Of a stretch of 64,000 nt of DNA, positions 1 to 12,000 are shown piece by piece (the first letter of the stretch is position 1; each line of letters opens with the position of its first letter). The notes under the pieces are model-generated. The model was given only the letters and a program-made list of their open reading frames with translations, was not told the origin of the DNA and searched no databases. Source of the stretch: Owenia fusiformis (lineage: Eukaryota; Annelida; Polychaeta; Sabellida; Oweniidae); NCBI GenBank assembly GCA_903813345.2, contig CAIIXF020000010.1, positions 20,221,181 to 20,285,180 on the forward strand. Direction: 5' to 3'. A program made the translations under genes and the position numbers.

Positions 1-3000
1 TGATTTATTTCATTTAGATTCTTCTGCACTGTCTCGTTATCAGAATTGGAGATAAGGGGTGTATTCCACAATGTTGATATAGGTGTGTTATTGTCTATTG
101 GAGGTCGCACCACTGACCCTGTACCTGGCTTAGGCATCAATAGTCTCTGCCCAGCAGCTTTTTTCTGTCCCAGTGCCCCTAGTGGGCTGCCAGGGAGGCC
201 CAATCCAGGGGTGGTGATTATTGTATTTGGGTCAATTTGACCTCCAGGTGGTAACTGGATGATAATTTTGCCATTAGATGTCAGCACTGTTGCTGTTACT
301 GTGTTTCCTGATGGGGGATGACCCGGACCATTGAACATTGTCCCTGGAGGGCCTATAGCTCCAGGGGGGCCTATCAACTGCCCCTGTCCATTAACAGTCA
401 CCCCTGGGGGCCGTATGTTGCCAGGTATACCAATCATAGTTCCATTTGGGCCTAACTGATTACCACCAAGGCCTATAATACTTCCATTTGGGCCTACTGT
501 TTGACCACCAGGACCAATTATATTCCCATTTGGGCCTATTGCATTGGGCCCAGGGCCCGAATTTACATTTGAGCCTATTGCATTGCCATCACTTGTAGCT
601 GTTGTTGTCAATGTATTGTTGGTTGACATCATAACAGGAGCCTGAAAAACAAAAAAACAAGTTTTTAAGAACAATTTTCACGACCTTTATCAATGACTGA
701 ACTGGGAATACCTAATGAAGATAGATCAGATTTACTCCTTTGTGGTAAAAGGAAAGGTACATTACACACACAGGAATGTTGTAATGATTTCTATATAGGG
801 TAGGAGAGTTGCTTTATGGAAAACAGCAATCCCTTTTTGTCTGATGCAATTTACTCAATTTGTGAAATTTAATGTAAAAATACCTTATTTACCATGAGTC
901 AAAATCAATCTTTTAAGTGTAAACCATAACACAAAGTCACAATTTGGAAAATTTCCTAAAAAACACACCAAGGCTGCAAAATTGAATTTTTAAAAACTTT
1001 TACCTGATTTGGCTGGCCTGGTACCTGGTGCATTATAGGTCGATGCCCCATAGAACTTATTATAGGTGGCTGGCATATTAACTGACCCGCAGAAGTCGCA
1101 ATAGATGATCCAATAGCTATGGGCTGTGAAGTTTGTGAGTTCTGTGCTAATGTTGTAAAAGTCACTGAAGTTGATGTGCATAGTGATGTAGGCTGTGATG
1201 TCACAGTCGAATCAGAATCTGAAGATGTCGTCGTCTGTGGTTGCGATACTTGAGGTGCCATAGTCTGTGGCTGTGATACTTGATTTGGAGGCTTCATAGT
1301 AAATTGGGTATTTATTTCATTGTTTATTCCACCAGGATGAGCCAAGATTCCCTGTGAGTTAGGAATCATCATATTACTACTTATTGGTTGACCCGGAGGA
1401 GGCATGACAATAGGCTGAGTCACAACAGGAACTATTTGTCCATTGGGCAGAATCAATGCCTGGGGGAGGCTATTATTTGTCATAAACTGACCAGGACCTG
1501 TCTGAACTAAATTCTGGGGCAGATTTGGCATTCCTGGAGGAAACATCATACCACCAGGAGCGCCACTAGATTGTTCACTGGTGCCATCTTTGTTTGGCAT
1601 TTCCAAAGTTGGGCCTCCAAAGCCGATAGGCTGGCCATGTTCGTTAATTAATAAAACCTGGCCCGGATGGGTAGGTTGAGGCATGATCATCCCTGGTGGC
1701 ATTGTAGAGATTAAATTCTGTCCTCCCTGAGGGGGAAGATTTTCCGAGCTCATTGTCATTGTAGTTGAAGCTGGCGCTGTGTCCGATTGTGTTTCCTGGG
1801 TATTACCTGTGTCAATTGTGAGCATACCTTGTTGTTGTGACACCTGAGGGAGCATACCCTGGGGCTGAGACACTTGAGGGAGCATACCTTGGGGCTGAGA
1901 CACTTGAGGGAGCATACCTTGGGGCTGAGACACTTGAGGGAGCATACCTTGGGGTTGAGACACCTGAGGAAGCATACCTTGTGGTGGCATCCCCTGTTGA
2001 ATCTGACCCTGAGGGGACATGTACATTGCACCATTGTTAAACACAGCTGTTTGAGTATTTGTAAAGTTCTGGAGCCCAGCCATGCCCCCATCTGGTTTAA
2101 ATGCAAAGTTTTCTGCAGAAGTAATTTCATTCAAAGTTTCATTCAGAGCTGCCTGCTCCTCCGCCACAACCAGATTTCTGATGTTCGACTTTCTACTGGA
2201 TTTAGTTTTTCCTGGTCTTATAGTCCCTAGTTTTTTCACGAAGTCAGAATTAAGTTCTAATCTTGTGAATTTAGCTTCTTTCCAAAGCTTTTCAAGATTT
2301 TCCAAACTGTCTGTGGGAAAGTCTGAAAGAAAAGAAAAAGATTGGGATTGAATGTACTATACATGTACTCCACATATCATAAAAAGAGAAAAGTTTTATT
2401 TTTGTAACCATAATTTCTGTATTTAGTGTCACTTTATCTGACACACATCTTATTACTATGACTCACAGCATAATTGAAAAACCTAGGCTTGAAATTATTT
2501 TGAGTTGAGGTAGAACTTCACTGTTCATTGTGCAACTCTAATGCTGAATCACGAAAACTGAATAAAACATCAAATACTTGTTGATTTGAAAAAATCATCT
2601 AATTTATCAAATGCTGCCTGGCGCAATCACTTAGAGTGCTGGGTTTTAGAAAAATTTTAAACCCAGAGAGAGTGGTTTCAAAACCACATTTTTTCATTTT
2701 TAACAGTCCACAATACATTTTCTTGATCTTGTTTTATATGACACACTCATGGTTTTGGGCAATATGAGTCATTTTTGGAATAATAATATAATCCCATTGA
2801 TTCATAGTATTCAAAGTTTTCTCAAGATCCAGACAGTGAATTTTCATAAATATCTTTTTCAATACTTTTGCTTTCCCATTGAATGATCACAATTTGTTAA
2901 GAGAATCTGAATTGTGCAATTTTTTTTATTTAATAAAAAAATGCATTTTCTCATTGAAACCAATGTTAAATTCAAATATTTTTCAAGAAATAACCAAACG

Positions 3001-6000
3001 GTCGATCTTTCTAATTTTCACCTATTTTGTTATACATCAGTATATCATTCACCTAATTCTTTTTCAGGAAAGATCTGAATTTTAGAAAAAAACGTTTGAA
3101 ACACTTTGAGCCAACCAATTCAAAAAACTTACCTTTTTGCTCAAACAGATTTTTCAACCTCGTATTCTCTTCTTTTAATGAATCAATCTCATTTCTCAAT
3201 CTCGTCATTTCCTCAGCTGGTAATATGAAATAAAAATATATCAGAAAACATAACAGTAGGATGTGACGTGGTGACGTAGTATGTGATAATTACCCTTAAT
3301 GGTTGCATCCTATTGACACACAATTCATATCATGTTACATATACGTTTAATAAAAATATAAATTTTATATTTGTGACTATAGACTAGAAATTGTTTTAAT
3401 TCTGGTATTGTATTTCATATTTCTGGGAAAAAGTTTCTATGGGAGATTAACATGGGAAATTTGTTTCCCAGTTTCCAATTTTCCTAAATCAAAAATAGTG
3501 TTCAGATTGATGTCAAAACCCTTTGAATTTGGAGTCACAAATATATATGGACATTGCAAATATTTTGAGATTTCTGAAATAAATTGTAAAATTAAGATAA
3601 GCTCATTTAATAGTAGCTACTCTTATATAAGTAACATTAGGGGTGCCACGATACATTATGAAACGATACGATACGTATCTCGATACTCAGGTCACGATTC
3701 GAGCAACGATACGATACATAATAGTGTAGTTAAACCGGGGGGGGGGGGGGGGGGGGGGGGGGGAGGGGGGTGCAACACTGACGTTGATTGATTCAGATGC
3801 AGCATAAAAACTATAGTCAAGTATCAGCCTACCTGCTGTGTAGTAGTCGATCACTAGTCAGCTATGCATATTTTGCGTTGCTTTCCCTTTACTGAGGAAT
3901 GTTTCAAAGTACTACAGTAGATTTTCTATTGGGGGATATAAGGATAACACAACTACCCATGTTTGATGCGTACACGGCCATAATTCTATCAAGTGTGTTC
4001 AAAACTTTCAAAAAGTTTCAATTTCTAAACTCCGGTCAACATCAATACTCCGAACGTAAATATTGTTCGGTTTTTTATTAGAGTTATCAATATTAGTAGG
4101 CAATTTTTTAACGCGTTCTATCCAATAAAAAGTTCAAAGATTACATTTATTCATACTAAATTGTCAAAAAGTATATAGAATTATAAAACAAAGTACGTTG
4201 ATATACGAAGACATAGAAGACACGAGTTATTTGTTCCCATTTTGACTGTCAGTCCGCTAAGCATTCTGTTTGCATTTATACAGCATTTTGGGCGTGTCAT
4301 GTCCAGTGAGAAACCAAACAAAAAATATAAAAACAATTTCTCAAAAAGTCAAATATTCAGTAGATTTCGGCAAAATATGATGGATTTCAGGTATGTTAAT
4401 AATACTTTGTGTGTATCGATATTTGAGTCTTCGTATCGATACCCTCATATCGTCACCAAACGAGCCGATGCATAAATATATCGATGAATCGCGGGACCCC
4501 TTATATACATATACATCTAAATGAAACAATTCAGCATGTGGCTTGCACCCACCTGCAAATCCATTTGCACCCACTTGAAAATGAGAAAAATCATGAAAAA
4601 TTGGCATATTTTGACCAATTTTGGTCTGAATTGTGAAAATGAGAATTTTGCACCCACTTGAGAAAAAATCCTGTGGAGATCACTGCGTCAGTATTTGAAC
4701 TTACCTTGAATTTCAGTGACATGTGACATCAGAAAATTCTCATCCCTTTCATTCAGGAACTTCAAACGAGCAATAGACTCTTCAAGGACTTCAGTCATTG
4801 GACGCGAGCCCTGAGTATAACAAAATGTCATAAATTTCATGGATTCAATAAGAAGCCAACAGCGGGCAATTTTCTCCAACTGTTTTACCAAAACTCCTTG
4901 ATGTTATGAGAAATGTTACTATTTCCATGAAATCCATTTTGCCTGTTGTCAGCAATTATTATGAATTTCTATGAATTACGTATATTGTATTGAGAAAAAT
5001 TCAACAACCAGGAAATGTACAGATATGATACAATACAAAAGGCACAGATATCATAATTTTTCAGTTTTTCGTTTTTTTTCTATTTCAGTATCACAAAAGT
5101 TGATCATATTGAGTCTTACCTTTTTTTCAATGGTTTTACTACTGTCTGGCAACAGTGCCCCCATTTGCATAATTAGAGCCCGGATTTTCACTTTTCGTTT
5201 CTGCTCCGTCTGATTACGCTTTGTTTGGCGTTCAAGCTTTACTGCTTCTGGATCCCTACACAAATAAAAATGAGATTACTTTTTCTATTACTGTTATCAA
5301 AAATGTTACGAAAGCAATACATACATGTATACACATGTCAATTATGTAAAGAAATGCTCCTCTTAGGACATTGAGTAGAATTAGCACATTATTTTAATAA
5401 ATTAACAATATGCTATTGCTATGTTATGTGATAATTACCACACCAAAGAGTTGCACATTCCATCGAACAGCCATGGCTGCCATTTTAGCTAATTTTTCAG
5501 TTATAGCAAAAATAACACAGATGAAAATGGCAAACATTTTCAAAATGGTCCCTCACTAGCCAAATGGTTCTATTATTTTTTGAGTCATAGTAAAAAATGT
5601 AAAATAACACACATAAAAATGGTATCCATTTTCACAGTGTGCCATGCTTATGAGTATTCACATATCAAATATGAACAAAATTGCTCTGCTACTTTTCAAA
5701 TTACAGCAAAAATTGTAAAATAGCGTGTAAGGGCTGCCATTTTTCAAGATGGGTGCCACATGTTTTTTAATTATCTACATTTCTAGCTTTATTAATGTCT
5801 TATATAACTTTAACTTTTTAATTACTGTGAAATCGGCACTAAAATGGCCGCCATTTTAAAGGAGCGACAATTTTGCCAATCGGCTTACAAGCAAAACTTC
5901 TAAACCCATAATATGAAATCGGGCCAATGGTATTTGAGTTACCACCTGGATGGACGTACAGACGGAGGCATTCCCTATTCTAATTTATATATGGCTAATG

Positions 6001-9000
6001 GATAGCTGACAGATGGAAAGGAATCTACCTTCCTACCTAATCCAATAGGCTCTCTGTGTGAGCCAAAAAGAAGCAAGACACTTACATTTCTAGTTCAGTA
6101 TTTTCTGCATCATCTTCTGTGTTATGTGTAAAGCCTGAAAAACAAGAAAAGATTTTCGTTCAAGGTCGCATAACTTTGATAATAAACAACCCATTAACAT
6201 AGCAAAAAGTTGCCACCTTAGAGAGGGAATTGTTTTTTCCAGAGCTAAACAAGAGGGGAAACCACAGGGTTCAGATATGACATACATCTATAATGTTCTG
6301 AGATGACATCGTCACTGATTGGTCAAATCGACAGACATATGTCATTCAATAGCAGTTTCAAAGTTTTTTGAAAATGCTTCAAATAACTTTATATTTATTT
6401 ATGGCGTGTTAAACCACATCATAGCTTTTTGTATCAAAACAAAGAAATGTGTAAGGAATATGCTTACTCTGATTAAAACATCACAAAGATGTGTGGTATT
6501 CGAGAACTAGCCAATGATAATTCAAACAAATGAAGGAGGTAAGTAAGAGACATAATTATGTCTGTCATCTCCTGAATTCTTGGGTTTTCCCTCCTCTTAA
6601 GTGAAACAGAGGTGTAATATCAATGGAATACTACGGTCACGGGCACATCCTTTGTCAATTATTGCTCCAATCACAAATTTTTAGACTAGCGTAAATATTG
6701 TGTCACGATCCCTTCACACCACCAAAAACTGAACATTAGACAATCTTTTCACGCCCGGTGATCGTACAAAATGGATGGAGGGGGGGATTAGGTGATTTCT
6801 GCAAGAAAACTCAACAAATTTGGAAGATTTATTTTTTCAAGAGAAAATTTACAACTGAATTGCCAAATGAATAGGCGCAGTGCATGGCAAAATATGTTAG
6901 GTCATCTAGTATTTTTTTTGAACTGATACCCTTCTAAGATATGAGATCTATTAAAAAAGGCGCATCATCATCAACGTGCAAAAGTCAATGTTTTTGTTAT
7001 AAATTGGGCATCAATGGTCTACACGACCTGTAATAAATAGGTATAAGGGACGTTATTATCACAATACTTATGACATTGCTCACTTTTTAAAGTTAGTTTC
7101 CATGCGTTATACAAAAAATAATCGAAATAAATTAATATTGGATGGAGGGGGGGATTGGATGGAGGGGGGGATCACATGTATGTAAGACATGATAAGACAT
7201 GCTACTTGAATTTATTCTTGTGACTCCAAATTTTCGCATTTTTCATTCTCCAGAGACATAATATCCAGTTTCTTAAAGGGGTACTGATTTTAGTTTTTTC
7301 AAATACATGAGTTCTTGTAAATTTGTTCCATCGTAAAGACATATTAATCCCCCCCTCCATCCACTCCCCCCCTCCATCCAAAATTAATTTATTTCGATTA
7401 TTTTTTGTATAACGCATGGACGCTAACTTTTAAAAGTGAGCAATGTCATTAGTATTGTGATAATAATGTCCCTTATACCTATTTATTACAGGTTGTGTAG
7501 ACCATTGTTGCCCGATTTATAGCAAAAACATTGACTTTTGCACGTTGGTGATGATGCGCCTTTTTTAATAGATCTCATATCTTTGAAGGGTATCAATTCA
7601 AAAAAAATACTAGATGACCTAACATATTTTGCCATGCACTGCGCCTATTCATTTGGCAATTCAGTTGTAAATTTTCTCTTGAAAAAATAAATCTTCCAAA
7701 TTTGTTGAGTTTTCTTGCAGAAATCGCCTAATCCCCCCCTCCATCCATTTTGTACGATCACCGGGCGTGCTTTTATTTGTTTTGCAAATTGTTATACCAT
7801 ATGAGAGATTTCTCAAATGTGGGTCATTTTATTTGAAATATTATATATATTCTCTGTCTTTAGTATGCTCTTCTTAATTTAGACTCAAGATGGCATTTTG
7901 TTCATTGCTGCATTAGATTGAGACAAGGGTTTGACTTGAAATCTAGATTGTAGTAGTGCACTCATTGAGAGGCCTGGTGCATTCCTAATTCAGGGGTCAA
8001 GAGTACCTGAGGAAGTTTGACCCATACTAATTTGGTATTTGGTGATCCTTCTCATTCTAAACCGATTTGATGATATATCATAGATTTGTCAAATGTTCAT
8101 CATTGTAACTAATGACTGACTCTAGATATACATTCCACAAACATTAATTTGGTAATGGTTAGTGATTCTGAGTTGCTATGACAATATACTGCTAGGGTTG
8201 ACACCTGATATATACTAATTTAAAAGCAGATATAGGTTTTATACAACTCATTGTTACTAACATTTTTTACATTTTTACTCTATTTATTCAATAAGGATCT
8301 CAATTTCTGATCCTCATGAGGGAAACTGGATGTTAGATCCTCACCATGAATTAACTCTAAAATCCAACTCACTAAACCCCTATACATATAAACACTTTGT
8401 TTATGTATGTATTGCTGCATACAAACGTATATTATATGCACAGGCATATTATAAGAACTTTGTATTAGCAACCTGAATGATTATGGAAATCACCTATAAA
8501 AAGGTAACCTAGTTGAGTATAGAAATCACCTATAAAAAAGAATGGTATAATAAATGCAAATCACTTGGATGATGGACCTGATAGGAAGTTTATTACTGTA
8601 TACAGTAAAACCTGTACATAAAAATGTTCGATGTACTTGTGCTACCAAGTAGGTAGGTGTTCACTAGAGAGAACTGTATCACGGTGCCTATGTCAAGCTG
8701 CACGCCTACTTAGGCGCGCAGTTTGTTTCGATCACAAACTGCGTGCCGAAGAACATTGGATCATTTAAGTTGGAGTCTGTATTTTGAAACGTTATTTAAA
8801 GACATTTATCCTGCATTGTTTTCTTGTTCAATGCGTTCATTCTGTGGCGAATATATGAATCTTGCAAATACTAGCAAAAAATGTGTGCAAATGAATCTTA
8901 GTTTTAAAACATAAGCAGATTAATGGCATTTTCGTCACTGATTTAATGGGAATTTATACGTAAATCGATCTAGCACTTTAAACATCAATGACAAATACTT

Positions 9001-12000
9001 TAGACTCGTTTTATATTTAATTCCTTACACATTTATCATGTTTAATTCAAAATATTTCGAAATAAAACAGATAATCAGGAGATTAAAAAGAAATAAACCA
9101 CAAACTGCGTGCCTATTCTAGCCAGAAATTACAATCTGTGCGCATACACTATTAAAACTACATATTATCATTGGAATTTCTACAGAGGTACGTGTAGGTG
9201 TTTTCGATGTAGCTTTGGAAATTTTGCTTTATCGTCAGATTTTATGAGATTTTCATATTGAAAGTCAAAATGTATAATAGAAGTGACAATTAAGTTGGGA
9301 ACGAAAAAAACATTTATTTTCAGATCACCATCTTGGTGGATGGACTCTCATAGTGTTTCAATTATGGGGTTCTACTATTAGACACATATGTGCCTTGTAT
9401 GGCGCTTATGTTTTCTAATAATACAAAACAAGCTTGGATAGGCAAGCAGTTTTGAAATATTAGGCACGCAGTTTGGGAAATACATGTGAATATAGACGCG
9501 CAGTTTGACAAGAAAAATGTTTAAAACAGGTTTATGGCGTATTATCGTTTTGAACACAAACTTTGCTGTTTTAATCAGATGGAGTGATCCTATATATTCT
9601 AGCATACACAGACACAATGGCTGAATAAACGGCAAATGACGATAAAAAGACATAGATATAACTTTACACTGTAAATTTTGAACACAGAAGTTACTTAAGA
9701 CCCTTATATTGAGATAACTAGGTTTACATCGGGAAAAACATTGAATACTATGAGTAAATTAAGTTCATCTTCGCAGAATGGTACTATCTTTAGAACGAGA
9801 CTAACCTTGTATTTTTCGTATTTCGGCTCTTTTTGGGAGTCGTGTTCTCCCCGTCTCACATTTTGAAATATGCGCGCAGTTTGTCAGAGTTTATCTTATA
9901 TACATAATTATTTCGATATCAAAACTATATTCCTCAATTATGTAACTTCTAGCGACTAAATCAAAATTTATAATTAGCACCCACACATATTGATTCTACC
10001 TCTATTTCATTGAAGAATTTTTTTATCTTCTGAGGAAATATAAACAGTTTAAGAAAAAAATCTGAATCACCCTTTCTGTGTCAGTCAGGCCTAGTTTTAT
10101 GTGTCTATTGTAATTTAGCCATGATAATTTTTTCAAAAATAACATGTCAGAGAAGCATCAAATACAAGAGGCCACATACTTTATTAGTCAAATCACATGC
10201 AATCCAATATAAACAAAAGTTTTGCATCTAAAATATGAATGTTTTTTTCCATATGATATTGCACTGTGGTCCTTCAATTGCATATTTTAGGTTTGATTGA
10301 TGCACATAAAAATGATCCGAACTGTAGTGTTGATTGAACGATGTTACATACTCGCTAAACAGATTAGCCATCAATTCAAATAGGACTAAATAGTCCTCTG
10401 GCTTTCAGAGCCTTAAAGGAATATTCCTTGCCAGACCCTTTCTCTCTTGATATGGTAGCTATAATCATATATATAGTTTCCATATTTAGCAAAACATGGG
10501 AAAATGTTTTAATATGGTCAATATTGATCATTTAAAATTCTAGTGCTTATTTCCAGTGAGCTGCCATCTTTTAAGATTTCTTGCAGGAAGTGATGTCATC
10601 AACTCTCAACTTCTATAACCTTGCCCATAACAATATAGGAAAGTAGCACAAAATCACTTCTAGACAAGTGATCATTACTTTCTGTGCAAAAATATTTTCA
10701 GGGCTTGTCAACTTAGAATAATAGAAGAGATTTTCAGAAGGATTAAATAAGATACAAAGTTGAAAAAGAATATTTAGCTGGTTTTGTAATTCTTAATAGC
10801 TCCTCACCTAATGCTATATGCAAAGTTGAGAGTCGATGACATCACTTCCTGTGTGAAATTTTAAAAGATGGCAGCTTACTGGAATTGAGCATCTCATTTC
10901 TAAGTGATCAAATTTGACCATATCAAAACATTTTTGCGTGTTTTGCTAAACATCACACCCCATTCTCTTATACGTCGTAACACCGGAAGTTTACGGCGAC
11001 ATACAAGAATTTCAGGCGGGAGATTTGTAAGTACTCATTCATTTCGACGTTTTGACAGAATATGGTCATTTCCCTTTCGTAAAGACATTGCCCATATGCA
11101 TACCATGCAGATATACCTCTAGTATCACTATGTCTCGACATCTTGTCAGAACACGGTCTAAAACTTCCCAAACCTTCTAGAAAGCACGACATTTTCAAGA
11201 AAAAAATGATAATCTTTCACGAAAATCGTCATAGTTTCTACAATTCTAGCCCTATCATCTTGAAATATTGATAAGATTAACAAAACAATTTTTATATATC
11301 ATCCAGACACTTCAGTTTCCAATAATAATGAAAGAATTCCTAGAAATTAATTTTTCTTTGGAATCATACGACGTCAAGGAGGTTTACGACGTACACCATG
11401 ACATTGTTTCTTTACATTTTCTTGTTCTTTCATCGCTAAACACTTATTAAAGTTGATTAAGCATTAAACGTATTGACGAGTTCATGGTAATATAAATGTA
11501 TTTTCTTTTAGTCGGGTCAGTATGAGGGTTTCCAAGCCATGGAGACTAAAATTGTCCCTCGGAGGGAGCAAAAAGAAGAAAAAGAATAAATTTGAGAGGC
11601 TTTACTTCTCCCCAAAGACAACCGGGTTACCCACCCCAAAGGCCTTACCACTTCGGAAAAGAAAGTATTCGCCATATGCACCTAATAAGTCTCTTGACTT
11701 GAAGTCCCCACTTCCAAAGTCTTTTAAAAGACAGCTGTTTAATTAAACTGGACTTACAGGTTACTAGTATATCAGGATTTTAGCCAGGAATTCAATGTAT
11801 CATTTGAGATGTATTACCTAAGAATGGTTTGTTTCCATCAAATGCGCACCATAATGCAAAGTATATGAGAAACTAATAATTGAGAATATATCAAAAATGT
11901 TTTGATTGATAGGCAAAGATTATTTTACACATTCCAAAAGATAATGAGGTATCATTGGGTATGAGGCTTTCAGTCTTTATTTTCAGACATTTTCTCATAA

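Noticed and set aside
1756-2351. Overlapping frames on both strands within bHLH exon 6
   Set aside because: They are shadows of the real minus-strand exon; the 30-bp repeat has no stops in several frames.
2615-2690. Functional tRNA gene
   Set aside because: The B box is degenerate and no acceptor-stem pairing is visible; kept only as a tRNA-like relic.
10904-11198. Reading frames of 72-76 codons in the TIRs of the 2.1-kb element (also 12846-13137)
   Set aside because: Both arms show them because they are copies. They point outward, overlap on both strands and match no domain.
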